Assembly: GCF_001969365.1 (NCBI RefSeq)
Contig: NZ_CP019312.1
Span: 1,984,001 to 2,048,000, forward strand
Length of the DNA stretch: 64,000 nt
DNA from: Tateyamaria omphalii
Lineage (GTDB): Bacteria; Pseudomonadota; Alphaproteobacteria; Rhodobacterales; Rhodobacteraceae
Direction: 5' to 3'
Shown: positions 1-9,515 of the stretch, piece after piece
Position numbering within the stretch: the stretch's first letter is position 1
How the letters are laid out: each line of letters begins with the position of its first letter
Translations under genes and position numbers: made by a program
Notes under the pieces: model-generated
What the model saw: only the letters and a program-made list of their open reading frames with translations
What the model was told of the DNA's origin: nothing
Databases searched by the model: none

Positions 1-2
1 AC

Positions 3-32
3 GACGCACTCACCCGGCTCAAGGAACTCTGA
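3..32 (+). CDS. C-terminal end of a gene that starts before the window
   Basis: One reading frame entering from the left edge reads DALTRLKEL and stops at TGA (30-32). Only about ten residues are present, so the product cannot be identified. A long hairpin follows directly, which supports this being a real gene end. Confidence 0.4.
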   Translation, partial: DALTRLKEL

Positions 33-44
33 CCGGTCAACAGT

Positions 45-108
45 CCGTATTTGGAAAGAGAAGAAGACAAGGGGCTTTCTCCTGCCTTCTTCTCTTTAAA
101 AAATACGG
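45..108 (+). terminator. Long hairpin after the left-edge gene, probable terminator
   Basis: The arms AAAGAGAAGAAG (55-66) and CTTCTTCTCTTT (86-97) are perfectly complementary. They are flanked by a second matching pair, CCGTATTT (45-52) and AAATACGG (101-108). The 3' arm is T-rich, but the bases right after it are A, so this is not a textbook intrinsic terminator on the plus strand. It may act on both strands. Confidence 0.5.
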
Positions 109-351
109 CGGGGCGTTTGAGGAGATCGACATTGGTCCGAGAGACAATGGCGATGCCCCTCATCAGCAAAAATGAACCGCGCCGCCGTCAGGCGTCATTC
201 TAGGTCACCGCACGTTGCATTAACCATCGCTGCACCGCACGTTGGGGGTGCACAGGGGGTGCACAGGGTGTGTACGGGTGCTGCACGCACGGTGACACCC
301 CGCCACAGCCCGTCAATCTTCATAAAAACAAGGTTAATCAGGGGCCGCGAC
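109..351. other. Gene-free stretch with short repeats
   Basis: No credible coding frame is seen. The stretch holds the direct repeat CACCGCACGTTG at 206-217 and 233-244, and just after it two tandem copies of a GGGGGTGCACA unit near 244-266. Their role is unknown. The downstream gene points the other way and ends here, so this is a region between two 3' ends. Confidence 0.5.
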
Positions 352-1146
352 TCACCCCTCAAACACCGGTGCCCGCCTCTGGATCTGCGCTGCGACGACC
401 TCCATCTGTTCCGGCGTGCCCATCAACCCGGCCTGCACCCGGCTCTCCTCGAGCAGCACGGCCTCCGGGGCGTGAGTCTCCGCATATCCGATGAGCGCCT
501 TGGCAGCCCTAAGCGCGCCTGGCGACTTTAACGTCAGCGCCTGAGCCAGTTCCATGGCAGCGGCCAACGGATCATCGGCCAGCTCTGTCACCAGCCCCCA
601 AGCCTCTGCTTTGTCAGCAGAAATCGGCTCGGCCGTGTAGGTCAGCCTGCGCAGAACATCCGAGCGGACCAGCCGGGGTAACAGCACCATGCCGCCCATA
701 TCCGGCACGATCCCCCACTTCATCTCCATCACCGCAAACCGCGCATCCGGCGCGGCAATCCGAATGTCGGCACCCAGCGCCAACTGCATCCCCGCGCCAA
801 AGCACACGCCATGCACCGCCGCAATCACCGGCACGGGGCAGCGGGTCCACACCATGGCCACCTCCTGCCACTGGTTCGTGGTGCCCTCCCCATGGGTGCG
901 CGGCATCAGCAACTCATTGGAATCCTTGCCAATCATCGCCCCCAAACCGCCCACATCAATGCCCGCGCAAAACCCTTTGCCCTCGCCCGAGATCACGCAG
1001 ACCCGCGCCGCGCTGTCCGCCACCTCCTGCCCCGCGACAATGATGGCGTCGATCATCGCCTGATCGACCGCATTCATCTTGTCCGCACGGGTCAGGCGCA
1101 CATGGGCGATCTGGTTCTCATAGGTGATGGTCACGCGGTCGGACAT
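352..1146 (-). CDS. Crotonase-fold enoyl-CoA hydratase/isomerase
   Basis: This 264-residue protein has the size and layout of the crotonase superfamily, which acts on acyl-CoA thioesters in the cytoplasm. The oxyanion-hole segment GKGFCAGID is at about residues 56-64, and the second signature, HGVCFGAGMQLALGADI, is at about 112-128. The ending, with a run of hydrophobic helices and APVFEG, is also typical. The exact reaction (hydratase, isomerase or another) cannot be told from sequence alone, and the gene stands apart from a clear fatty-acid operon. It is divergent from the aminotransferase at 1250, with about 100 bases between the starts. Confidence 0.9.
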   Translation of the reverse strand: MSDRVTITYENQIAHVRLTRADKMNAVDQAMIDAIIVAGQEVADSAARVCVISGEGKGFCAGIDVGGLGAMIGKDSNELLMPRTHGEGTTNQWQEVAMVWTRCPVPVIAAVHGVCFGAGMQLALGADIRIAAPDARFAVMEMKWGIVPDMGGMVLLPRLVRSDVLRRLTYTAEPISADKAEAWGLVTELADDPLAAAMELAQALTLKSPGALRAAKALIGYAETHAPEAVLLEESRVQAGLMGTPEQMEVVAAQIQRRAPVFEG

Positions 1147-1249
1147 GGGGGCTCTCCTCTATGCCCCCACCCAAGCGCATCACACCGGCAAGGGCCAGCA
1201 AAACGTAAGGGCATTGCCCCGCACCGCGACCCGCGCTACCCCTCGCGCC

Positions 1250-2353
1250 ATGACAGATCCCCGCCTGACCCCGATTGCCGCCAGCCTGCCCTCCAGCGTG
1301 CCCTTCGTCGGCCCCGAAGCCCAGGAACGCGCCCGCAACAGCGCCTTCGACGCGCGGCTCGGCGCCAATGAAAGCGTCTTCGGCCCATCCCCCCGCGTGG
1401 CCGAGGCGATGGTCCAGACCGACATCTGGAAATACGGCGACCCGGAAAATCACGAGCTGCGCCAAGCACTTGCAGCCCATCACCAAATCAAGTCTGCCAA
1501 CATCATGGTGGGCGAAGGGATCGACGGCCTGCTGGGCTACATCGCCCGCCTGTTCGTGGCACCGGGCGACCACGTGGTCACGTCGCTGGGCGCCTACCCG
1601 ACCTTCAACTACCACGTCGCAGGCTACGGCGGCACGCTGGAGACGGTCCCCTACACGGTCGACCACGAAGACCCCGCTGCCTTGTTTGCCAAGGCCAAGG
1701 AAACACAAGCAAAACTCGTCTACCTCGCCAACCCCGACAACCCGATGGGCACCTGGCACGACGGTGAAACACTTAAGAAGGCGCTGGATGATCTGCCCCA
1801 GGGCACCCTCCTCGTGCTGGACGAGGCTTACATCGACTCCGCGCCCACCGGCACCGCACCTGACATCGGTCCGGACGACCCGCGGGTGATCCGGATGCGC
1901 ACCTTCTCCAAAGCCTACGGCATGGCGGGCGCGCGGGTCGGTTACGCCATTGGGGCGGCCCCGCTGATCGACGCATTCAACAAGGTGCGCAACCATTTCG
2001 GCATGAACCGGGCGGCGCAGGCCGGTGCGCTGGCAGCGCTGCAAGATCAGGCGCACCTCGCAAGCGTCCTCGAGCAAATCGCAACAGCCCGCACCCGGAT
2101 CGACCGGATCGCCCGCGACAACGGGCTGACCACACTGCCCTCGGCCACAAATTTCGTCGCCATCGACTGCGGGCGCGACGGCGCGTTCGCCAAGGCGGTG
2201 CTCGACGGCCTGATCGCGCGCGGCATCTTTGCCCGCATGCCCTTTGCCGCCCCGCAAAACCGCTGCATCCGGATCAGCTGCGGCACGCAAAACGACCTCG
2301 ACGCCTTCGCCGCCGCCCTGCCCCATGCGCTGGCAGACGCAAACGGGGGCTGA
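1250..2353 (+). CDS. PLP-dependent aminotransferase, histidinol-phosphate aminotransferase-like
   Basis: A fold-type I aminotransferase of 367 residues. The Schiff-base lysine lies in TFSKAYGMAGARVGY (about K221), and the PLP-contacting NPDNPMG and LDEAYID motifs come before it. These features and the length fit the HisC/class I-II group, but many paralogues of that group act on other amino or keto acids, so no symbol is given. The ATG at 1250 was chosen over upstream in-frame starts because conservation-like sequence begins there (MTDPRLTPIAAS) and the upstream part would overlap the divergent gene's start region. Confidence 0.85.
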   Translation: MTDPRLTPIAASLPSSVPFVGPEAQERARNSAFDARLGANESVFGPSPRVAEAMVQTDIWKYGDPENHELRQALAAHHQIKSANIMVGEGIDGLLGYIARLFVAPGDHVVTSLGAYPTFNYHVAGYGGTLETVPYTVDHEDPAALFAKAKETQAKLVYLANPDNPMGTWHDGETLKKALDDLPQGTLLVLDEAYIDSAPTGTAPDIGPDDPRVIRMRTFSKAYGMAGARVGYAIGAAPLIDAFNKVRNHFGMNRAAQAGALAALQDQAHLASVLEQIATARTRIDRIARDNGLTTLPSATNFVAIDCGRDGAFAKAVLDGLIARGIFARMPFAAPQNRCIRISCGTQNDLDAFAAALPHALADANGG

Positions 2354-2408
2354 CAGGCCGAACAGGTGGACTATAATCTGCCAACAGCCACCGCTGTCAG
2401 GGTACGCC

Positions 2409-2627
2409 ATGGACGACCACACAACCGGAACCGCACCCAATTATACCAAGGCCTGCATCGTGATGTTCGGCGTCAACATCACGTGGATCCTTGTGGCCAT
2501 CTGGGCGATCTGGGGGCTGATCGCCGCCATGCTACTGGGGCTTGGCGTCAATCACCTGATCGAACGGGGCAGGATCTGGGCCGCCCAGAGACAAGAGGCT
2601 TCGATCCGGCGCGGCAAACCGTTCTGA
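2409..2627 (+). CDS. Small single-pass membrane protein, unknown function
   Basis: A 72-residue product starting MDDHTTGTAPNYTKA. One long hydrophobic stretch (about residues 17-47, containing ITWILVAIWAIWGLIAAMLL) is followed by a basic tail with RRGKPF, so an inner-membrane protein with a charged cytoplasmic end is likely. It lies 55 bases after the aminotransferase in the same direction and could be co-transcribed. The family is not recognised. Confidence 0.6.
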   Translation: MDDHTTGTAPNYTKACIVMFGVNITWILVAIWAIWGLIAAMLLGLGVNHLIERGRIWAAQRQEASIRRGKPF

Positions 2628-2784
2628 CCGCAAAGCCGGGCTCAATCCCCGTTCCTTAGTGCTTCTTAAACCGGAACCCTCTACGATTCTCGAATGTTGC
2701 CGAAACAAAGCGTTCAGATCGTCTTGCAACAGGTCGGATCCCTCTCCGGCCCGCGTCCTTTACAAGTATGACAGTGGTGACAGG

Positions 2785-3528
2785 TTGAAAACGCTTACTC
2801 AGATTGCCCTTCTGACAGCTTTGGTCCTTGCCCCCGCGCAGCTGCTGGCCCAGCAACCCACGGTCGACCAGGTCGTCGCCTCGCACTATCCCCCGCTTAT
2901 GATAGAAGGGGACGAAGCGCGCCCCGGCTACTCGGTGGATGTGCTGCGCGAAGCGGCACGTCGCGCCGGTCGGCAGATCGACCTGCAATTCCTGCCCTTC
3001 CAGCGCGCCGTGCACGAGGTGCTAACGGGCAAGGCAACGCTGATGCCCGCGCTCTTCAAGGGCAAGACGCATGACGACCAAATCCTCTGGGTGACCGAGT
3101 TTCACCGCACCAGCCTAAACTTTGCCAGCATCTCGGGCCGCATCGACACGCTGGACGACGCGCGTGCTCTGCCCTCCATCGTCGTGGAACGCGGCACGAC
3201 ATCCGAAAACATTCTGGCTCAGCTTGGATTTGGGAATGTCCACAGCACCCGCTCGCCCGAGGCCAGCGCCAACATGCTCGCCACCGGTCGCGCCGATGCG
3301 TGGCTCTTGACCGACGACATGATGCGCATGACTTGGGGCATGCTCGACATGGAAACGCCGCTGTCCATCGGCGACACGATCCGAGACATCCCCGTGTTCA
3401 TAGTCGCCAGCCCCACATTGCCCGATGACACGCGCCGCGCCTATCTGACCGCGATCGACGCGATGCGCGCGGACGGCACGCTCGAGCGGCTGTTGCGCCG
3501 CTACGTCCCGGCGCCGCAACCGCCCTGA
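2785..3528 (+). CDS. Periplasmic substrate-binding protein, family 3-like
   Basis: From the TTG at 2785 the protein starts MKTLTQIALLTALVLAPAQ, a clear Sec signal peptide cleaved near LLAQ-QP, which is why this start is preferred to the upstream ATG at 2659. The mature part (about 225 residues) has the feel of SBP_bac_3 / transporter substrate-binding domains: GYSVDVLREAARRAG, LPFQRAVHEV and a C-terminal DGTLERLLRRY. No permease or ATPase gene is next to it, so it may work with a distant transporter or as a sensor. The start codon is uncertain because no strong ribosome-binding site is seen. Confidence 0.75.
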   Translation: MKTLTQIALLTALVLAPAQLLAQQPTVDQVVASHYPPLMIEGDEARPGYSVDVLREAARRAGRQIDLQFLPFQRAVHEVLTGKATLMPALFKGKTHDDQILWVTEFHRTSLNFASISGRIDTLDDARALPSIVVERGTTSENILAQLGFGNVHSTRSPEASANMLATGRADAWLLTDDMMRMTWGMLDMETPLSIGDTIRDIPVFIVASPTLPDDTRRAYLTAIDAMRADGTLERLLRRYVPAPQPP

Positions 3529-3559
3529 CCGAGGGTCTGTGGGCACGCAGCATGAGGCA

Positions 3560-4240
3560 ATGGGTTCTGCGACCAAGTTCCAACACCTTGCATAACCGCA
3601 ATCTGCTTTGTTGTATCCTGTGGCTATCTCTTTGATCTTTGTCAGGTCGTTCTCGACCAGATACCGCCACGTGCAGACCTCCCGGTCGTCGGCCCGCCGG
3701 ATTTTGGACCTGGCGTGAGCAGGCATCACAGCGGCGGCTCCGCAGTCGTCCGGATCGTCAAGCCGCCAAGTTGCACCGAACGGCGTATCCGCGAGCAGCG
3801 CGTCAATTGAAACGCCCTTCATCAGGGGCGCCACCCCTTTGTGTCATGCGCCTGTCCGGTCGCCAGCCACGCGCCCGATGGCCTGACGCCGAGGCCGTCC
3901 CTTTGCACCCGATGCCGTCTGGTCAACCGACATGACGGTGCCATCAATCAAGGCATGTTCAAGGTCGGGATCATCGCTCATGGCGTTGAAAAGGCTCTCG
4001 AATACACCCGCCTCGGCGCTACGGCGGACGCGTCGGACCTGAGTGTTCCGTTCCCGGGGGCGCGCGGCATGTCGCGCCCGGCTGCGCCTGTACACACGCG
4101 CCAGAACACGGCGGGCAGCAACAGACGATTGCCCCTTGTCGTGGCCCCCGTCTCGCTGACCTTACCCGGAAGATGTGCCTCACGCTGCCGCCACGGACGG
4201 TCCGACACCACAAACCGCAGCTCGTGCCTTCAAACCTCCA
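3560..4240 (-). pseudogene. Decayed IS5-family (IS427-like) transposase
   Basis: Three minus-strand pieces in different frames line up with one IS5-type transposase. The N-terminal part (about 4235-3985) contains SDRPWRQREAHLPGKV. The middle (about 4010-3850) contains VFESLFNAMSDDPDLEHALIDGT, here broken by frameshift. The C-terminal part (about 3834-3570) contains ALLADTPFGATWRLDDPDD and WRYLVENDLTKIKEIATGYNK. The segment between the first catalytic Asp and the ALLAD motif is largely missing. With at least two frame changes and an internal deletion it cannot make active transposase. Terminal inverted repeats were not identified with confidence. Confidence 0.75.
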
Positions 4241-4297
4241 TGTCGGAAGCGTGAAGCAGAGATCAGGCCAAATGCGATGTCCGATCGGCCGCAGAGC

Positions 4298-5506
4298 CTA
4301 GACCTTGGCAATCTCCGCTGCAGCGGCTCCAAGCGCATCGCGCCCGTGGGGCACGCCCAGCGCCGTCAGACCGGCCTCGATCCCGCCCAGCAGCCCCATG
4401 ATCATTTGCCCGTTCACATGACCCATATGGCCCAGCCGGAAAAACCCGTGCCAGGCCGGATCGCCGGGCGGCGCCATGCCCAGGCCGATGCCCAGGGTCA
4501 GGCCCAGGCGCGCCTCCGTCCAATCACGCAGCGCGGTGGCCTGCGGCGCCTCAAGCCGCAGCGCCGTGACGGCGCAGCTGCGATGCGCAGGCTCCGCCAC
4601 GTTCAACTCCAGCGGCCCCTCGGCCCCCCAGGCATGGCAGGCGACCCAGATGGCGCGCGCCAGCCTCTCGTGGCGGGTCCAGATCGTCTCCATCCCCTCG
4701 GCATGGATCATGTCGAGCGCCGTGCGCAGGCCGTACAGGTGGTGCGTCGGCGCGGTCCCGTTCCAGTACATGAAAAACTCGTCCGGGTTGGCGCGCGGCG
4801 CCCAGTCCCAATAACGACTGACACGCGGCATGGCACGGCGTACCGCATCGGCCTTGTCGTTGAAAAACACGAAACACATGCCGGGCGGCACCATTAGCCC
4901 CTTCTGGCACCCTGCCACCATCACATCGACGCCCCAGCCGTCCATCTCGAAGCGGTCACAGCCCAGCGAGGCGATGCAATCCGCCATCAAAAGCGCCGGA
5001 TGGCCCACGTCGTCCAGCACAGCGCGCAGGGCCGCCACGTCATTGCGGACAGAGGTCGAGGTGTCCACATGCACCGCCAGCACCGCCTTGATCCGGTGCG
5101 CGGAATCAGCGCGCAGGGCATCTGCGATCTGCTCGAGGTCCCAGGGCTCACGCTTGCCATGATCCATGATCTGCGGGGTCGCACCCAGCCCCTGGGCCAT
5201 CTCGGCCCAGCCGTGGGCAAAACGGCCCGTGGCAGGCACCAGAACAGTGTCGCCCTCCGCCACCGTATTGGCAAGGGCCGCCTCCCACGCCGCATGCCCG
5301 TTGCCGATATACATGGCCACATGGCCCTCCGTCCGGGCCACCCGGCGCAGGTCCGGCACAAGGCTGGCGGCAATGTCGACAATCTCGCCCGCATAGATGT
5401 TGGGCGCGGCCCGGTGCATGGCCTGCAAGACAGCATCCGGCATGACAGACGGGCCCGGAATGGCCAAGTATTCACGCCCGCCGACTTGTTTGCCAGATGA
5501 TGTCAT
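4298..5506 (-). CDS. Serine/alanine-glyoxylate aminotransferase family protein
   Basis: A class V PLP aminotransferase of 402 residues. It opens with the family's IPGPS motif (residues 17-21), has a HVDTSTSVRNDV segment (146-157), the PLP-binding MADCIASLG (174-182) and the lysine in VMVAGCQKGL (K202). Such enzymes interconvert glyoxylate and glycine using Ser or Ala, as in the serine cycle or photorespiration-like routes. Related enzymes use aspartate or phosphonates, so the substrate is inferred. The ATG at 5506 has GGAGAG about seven bases upstream, better than the start 11 codons earlier. Confidence 0.88.
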   Translation of the reverse strand: MTSSGKQVGGREYLAIPGPSVMPDAVLQAMHRAAPNIYAGEIVDIAASLVPDLRRVARTEGHVAMYIGNGHAAWEAALANTVAEGDTVLVPATGRFAHGWAEMAQGLGATPQIMDHGKREPWDLEQIADALRADSAHRIKAVLAVHVDTSTSVRNDVAALRAVLDDVGHPALLMADCIASLGCDRFEMDGWGVDVMVAGCQKGLMVPPGMCFVFFNDKADAVRRAMPRVSRYWDWAPRANPDEFFMYWNGTAPTHHLYGLRTALDMIHAEGMETIWTRHERLARAIWVACHAWGAEGPLELNVAEPAHRSCAVTALRLEAPQATALRDWTEARLGLTLGIGLGMAPPGDPAWHGFFRLGHMGHVNGQMIMGLLGGIEAGLTALGVPHGRDALGAAAAEIAKV

Positions 5507-5584
5507 GGAATGCTCTCCGCCGTGTTCAATACCGCGCACACTAGCGCCGCCCGAAGCGGCGTCAATCGCGGCACGGGCACATGG

Positions 5585-6253
5585 CTACCGGCGATAGCTC
5601 TCGGCCAGCCTCTCGGGACTGACGCCCACAAAATAGCGCATGAGCGTCCACAAATTGCGCGCCCCGCGGCGCAGCCAGCCCTGCCGGCGGTACTTCTCTG
5701 CGCTGGTCACCGCCGCCGCATCCAAGGGCACAAGGTCCCCACGCAGCGCACGCGCCATCGCCACATCCTCCATCAACGGAATGTCCGGATAGCCCCCGAC
5801 GCGGGCGTAGTGATCACGCCGGATTAAAAGCCCCTGATCGCCATACGGCAAGCCGAACAGCCGCGCTCGCAGGTTGGCCCACCCGGCAACGAACTTGCCC
5901 CCACGATCAAAGCCCAGCCTGAAATACGCAGCCTGCCCACGGCCCAGATGCACACCCACAGCCGCTGTCCAGCCGTGGGCCAGACACGTGTCGGCGTGAA
6001 GCACCAGAAACCACTCTGCCCGCGCCGCCGCCGCCCCGCGGCGCAACTGCCCGCCGCGCGACGCAGCACCTGTCACGATCTGCGCCCCCCACGCATCGGC
6101 CAAGGCTACAGTCCCGTCCTCCGATCCGCCATCACTCACGATCAGCTCCGCGATCAACCCCGCATCGACCCCCTCCATCAACGCCTCAAGACACGCGCCA
6201 AGCGCCTTTTCGGCATTCAGGGTCGGCACAATGACAGAGATGGGTGCAGGCAC
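5585..6253 (-). CDS. Family 2 glycosyltransferase, TIGR04283-like
   Basis: A 222-residue protein with the GT2 nucleotide-sugar fold: ISVIVPTLNAEKALGACLEAL at the start (motif residues 4-12), VSDGGSEDGTVALA, and the DXD-like LHADT. The short length and layout match the group annotated as rSAM/selenodomain-associated transferase 2 (TIGR04283). The GTG at 6253 is chosen because GAAAGGGG stands just before it and the glycosyltransferase motif begins five residues later. The substrate is unknown. Confidence 0.8.
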   Translation of the reverse strand: MPAPISVIVPTLNAEKALGACLEALMEGVDAGLIAELIVSDGGSEDGTVALADAWGAQIVTGAASRGGQLRRGAAAARAEWFLVLHADTCLAHGWTAAVGVHLGRGQAAYFRLGFDRGGKFVAGWANLRARLFGLPYGDQGLLIRRDHYARVGGYPDIPLMEDVAMARALRGDLVPLDAAAVTSAEKYRRQGWLRRGARNLWTLMRYFVGVSPERLAESYRR

Positions 6254-6319
6254 GTCAGGCCCCTTTCGGTTGGTCCTCGGGCTGCTATATGACAAGGGAT
6301 GCCCGCGAAAGGAACTCCC

Positions 6320-7057
6320 ATGACCCACCGTCATATCTTCCGCCTCTCCGGCCCCGACACGCACGACTTCCTGCAAGGGCTCGTGACCAACGATGTGGAC
6401 GGGCTGAAAGACGGGCTGGTCTATGCCGCACTCCTGACACCGCAGGGCAAATACATGGCCGACTTCTTCCTGGTGCCGGACGGGGACGCGGTGCTGCTCG
6501 ACGCGCATGGGGATCAGGCCGACATGCTGCGGCAGCGGCTCAGCATGTACAAACTGCGCGCCAAAGTCACGCTGGAGGACACGCAGCTGCACCTGCACCG
6601 CGGGCTGGGCGATGCACCAACCGACGGGTTCGCCGACCCACGGCACAGCGCGATGGGCTGGCGGGCCTACCGCGACCACCCCCAGACGGATGATACCACC
6701 GACTGGACCGCGCTGCGCGTCACGCACATGATCCCCGAAACCGGGATCGAGCTCACACCCGACACCTTCATCCTCGAAGCGCATTTCGAAGGGTTGAACG
6801 GCGTCGATTTCCGCAAGGGTTGCTATGTGGGCCAGGAAGTCACCGCACGGATGAAGCACAAGACGACGCTGCGCAAAGGGCTCGCACCCGTACGGGTCGA
6901 GGGCGACGCGAATCCGGGAACGGAACTCAAGGCCGGGGACAAACCCGCAGGAACGCTCCTGTCACGCTCCGGCGACCGGGCCATCGCCTATCTGCGGTTC
7001 GACCGGGCACAGGGCGATTTGCAGGCAGGCGCGGCCACCGTCACCCGCACGGACTGA
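6320..7057 (+). CDS. YgfZ/GcvT-domain folate-binding protein
   Basis: This 245-residue protein matches the YgfZ (CAF17/IBA57-like) family, which uses folate in the maintenance or assembly of certain Fe-S enzymes. The diagnostic KGCYVGQE motif is at about residues 166-173, and the N-terminus contains the typical LSGPDTHDFLQGLVTND. The ATG at 6320 follows AAAGGAACTCCC and is preferred to the ATG at 6299. It is divergent from the glycosyltransferase gene, leaving a short shared promoter region. Confidence 0.88.
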   Translation: MTHRHIFRLSGPDTHDFLQGLVTNDVDGLKDGLVYAALLTPQGKYMADFFLVPDGDAVLLDAHGDQADMLRQRLSMYKLRAKVTLEDTQLHLHRGLGDAPTDGFADPRHSAMGWRAYRDHPQTDDTTDWTALRVTHMIPETGIELTPDTFILEAHFEGLNGVDFRKGCYVGQEVTARMKHKTTLRKGLAPVRVEGDANPGTELKAGDKPAGTLLSRSGDRAIAYLRFDRAQGDLQAGAATVTRTD

Positions 7058-7072
7058 AGCGAACCTGCCGCG

Positions 7073-8149
7073 TTAACCCACCAGCTTGATAAACAACGCC
7101 GACCCCATGACAAAAGACGTGGCAATCTGGTCCTGCCGCGCATTCAAATACGCGTCGCCCACGACCTTCGGCCCATCCCCATAGGGCCAGACATAATCAT
7201 CCAGCACAATCCATCCGCCGGGCTTGACCATGGAACACCAGGCATCGACATCGGCCCTGACGGCCGCCTCGCTATGATTGCCGTCGATATGAAGCACCGA
7301 AATCTCGCCGGAATAGTCCACGGCGCCAAACTCCGGGCTCTCGATCTGCCGCGACGCCGCATAGACCGGTGCCGCATCAACCGACGCGTGGCGGAGATAG
7401 TTCAACCGGCCCTGCGCGTAGGGCAGCAGGTTGACCAGGAAAATCTCGAAGGCACTCGCTGGATCAACATCGACCGCATCCACCAGACCCTCCGCATCGT
7501 TCTGAACGATGTTTTCCATGTCCCACGGATCGACACACAGAACCGGGCCAACGGCATTCAATTGCGCAAGCTGCGCCAGCAGGAATGCGGATTTCCCCCA
7601 CCAGCTGCCAATCTCGACTACGTCACCGCGCGGGGCGGACTGAAAAATGGAAAACAGCGCACGCGTCTTGTCGTGGTCGCACATGCCCGGAATGGCTTCC
7701 AAATGGTGATAAACGGCGGCCAGCTTGAACACCGGCGGCAGGTCGCGGGCGTGCGGAACAAACAAAGGGGCGTCGACATCTGACAGGCTTTGCGCAAACG
7801 TATTAGAGGCTTTGTACGTGTCCTCCAACTCGCGCATCGGATGAGAGTTGACCAGGCTCACATCCGGCAGCACGCGCGGCAGCGCCGCCTCAAGCATTTC
7901 CCAGACAACCGCGTTCGGCGTGTAGATTGAACTGACCGAATGCGCCTCCACCACGCCCTGCAGCGACGTCAGAAAGTCCGGGTCCGTCACGTAAGGAAGG
8001 AAGGCCCAGGCACCGTACTGCGGCTTGGCCGGATCGTGGTTCAGGGACGACGCCCCCACAACGGCACGGCCATCTCGTTCCGCTTGCTTCGCATAGGCCA
8101 GCGAGTGCGGCATGCCCGCAGGAAAAACGAGCGTCTTGTTCAAGGTCAT
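7073..8149 (-). CDS. Class I SAM-dependent methyltransferase with an extra N-terminal domain
   Basis: In this 358-residue protein the C-terminal half carries the Rossmann SAM-binding loop VVEIGSWWGKS (about 177-187), an acidic residue in VLCVDPWD, and VLHIDGNHSEAAVRADVDAW, then GGWIVLDDY. This is the Methyltransf_24 type often found with sugar or polysaccharide modification. The first 130 residues (TLVFPAGMPHSLAYAKQAER) look like the N-terminal lobe of a carboxylate-amine ligase/ATP-grasp-type Rossmann unit without the catalytic part. The substrate is unknown. It ends 15 bases from the stop of the YgfZ-like gene (convergent). Confidence 0.75.
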   Translation of the reverse strand: MTLNKTLVFPAGMPHSLAYAKQAERDGRAVVGASSLNHDPAKPQYGAWAFLPYVTDPDFLTSLQGVVEAHSVSSIYTPNAVVWEMLEAALPRVLPDVSLVNSHPMRELEDTYKASNTFAQSLSDVDAPLFVPHARDLPPVFKLAAVYHHLEAIPGMCDHDKTRALFSIFQSAPRGDVVEIGSWWGKSAFLLAQLAQLNAVGPVLCVDPWDMENIVQNDAEGLVDAVDVDPASAFEIFLVNLLPYAQGRLNYLRHASVDAAPVYAASRQIESPEFGAVDYSGEISVLHIDGNHSEAAVRADVDAWCSMVKPGGWIVLDDYVWPYGDGPKVVGDAYLNARQDQIATSFVMGSALFIKLVG

Positions 8150-8346
8150 ATTGCTATCCTGTTGGCTGGCACCCCGGAGGCGCAGTCACAGGTGATGGTT
8201 AGTGCATCCCGCGCCCCGGGTCCATTGCGGCACTGCAAACGCACTCGAGTTGTGAGGATGGCACCTTGCGACACGCGACCAACACGGCCTGGGAAAAGTG
8301 CCAAAGCTGGCCTGTCCGAAGACAGGTCAACATGACCGAGGTTGGT

Positions 8347-8829
8347 CTATACAAGCGACTTCCAGAAGACGATTTTGTCATCTCCCGCCGCCCAGAAATC
8401 CCGGATGCGGGCCGCCTCGGTATAGCCGTTATTGCAATGAAACGCGCGTGTCTGCGCAAACGCATCCGTTCCTGACGTGTCAGCGATCAGGATACGCTGC
8501 CCCCGCTCCCTGAGCGTCGCCTCAAGACGCTTTGTGATCGCCGCGCCACAACCGCCCCCCTGCTCTGTTGGCAGAACCGCAATCGCAAGCATGTTCCATG
8601 TCCCATCCGCAAGCGGCTCCGGCACCGCATAGCAGAAGCCGACCGGCCTGCCCGCTGCTTCGCATGTCAGCCAGATATCAACGCTCTCGTCATGTGACAG
8701 GAACCCTTGCACCATATCCGGCAGCATCTCACTCGGGAAAAGCCCGGTGTCGTTCAAAACCACCTGCAAGGGGGCGATATCGGAGTGCTGCGTCGCCCTT
8801 ATTTTCATGGGTCTTTGATCATTTTTCAT
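8347..8829 (-). CDS. GNAT-family N-acetyltransferase
   Basis: A 160-residue protein with GNAT features: IRATQHSDIAPLQVVLNDTG at the N-terminus, VGFCYAVPE (beta 3-4), MLAIAVLPTEQGGGCGAAI with the acetyl-CoA pyrophosphate loop (QGGGCG), and FHCNNGYTEAARIRDFW at the end. It should transfer an acetyl group from acetyl-CoA to an unknown amine. The ATG at 8829 or the one at 8808 could be the start; neither has a strong ribosome-binding site. It stands alone between two intergenic stretches. Confidence 0.82.
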   Translation of the reverse strand: MKNDQRPMKIRATQHSDIAPLQVVLNDTGLFPSEMLPDMVQGFLSHDESVDIWLTCEAAGRPVGFCYAVPEPLADGTWNMLAIAVLPTEQGGGCGAAITKRLEATLRERGQRILIADTSGTDAFAQTRAFHCNNGYTEAARIRDFWAAGDDKIVFWKSLV

Positions 8830-9515
8830 GTCATCCCACGCGCGAAACCGCTTGATGTGTCAGGCGGCTGCGCCCGGACCATTGTCATAATTGCCATGAT
8901 GTCGTGAACGTCTGCGAACCGAGCCTGCCGGCGCGCCTGACATCACGTGCGCAGGCGCCCTCTGGCTTGGTTGCCCAGTCGTTCCGGGCCTCGTGGCTTC
9001 CTGCATGTGTAAACATAAAATCTCCGCCGCCTGATCTGAATCCCGCGCGTATGACAGCAATACCGATAGGGCTGGCGTCCAGCAAGGCTTGGACGGTTTG
9101 GGACAAATTGACCAGCCTCCTCAGCCACATCCTGTACGGTTGTCGTAGCAGTCACCACGCCCGATGACATTCACAGCGCCCGACCAAAAAACCACCGATG
9201 CGCGGGTACTGACGCAATGTTATGTCTCTCGAATTAACCGCATTTGCCGGTTGGGTCGCGCCTTGCGGGCTAAAATGCGCAGTTTCGTCGCCAGATAGTG
9301 CAGGTTCCAGAAATAAGCGGGATTTGAGAGGGTTTTAACCCGGGCAAATGTGCAGTTTTTTGGGGGGGGTTCGACGTCTTGAGCACCCGTCTGCGGGATC
9401 ATTTGGCCGGGTTGATGCGGCGTGCGCCCTTGATCTTGTCCCTGTGCAACACCCCGCCATGCGCAGGACGCAAAGCGAGGTCATTCAGATGTGACCGTAA
9501 CAGCGGCGTGCTTGA
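8830..9515. other. 686-base stretch without a convincing gene
   Basis: Both strands hold only short frames with no recognisable family. One minus-strand frame near 9170 begins with VQDVAEEAG, faintly like a LacI-type helix-turn-helix start, but it breaks down at once. A G-run (TTTTTTGGGGGGGG, near 9355-9370) is present. The stretch may include a decayed gene; nothing firmer can be said. Confidence 0.5.

Noticed and set aside
1118..2440. Minus-strand frame of 440 codons over the aminotransferase
   Set aside because: Shadow of the plus-strand PLP enzyme, whose motifs and lysine are clear; the antisense product is Gly/Val/Arg-rich with no family.
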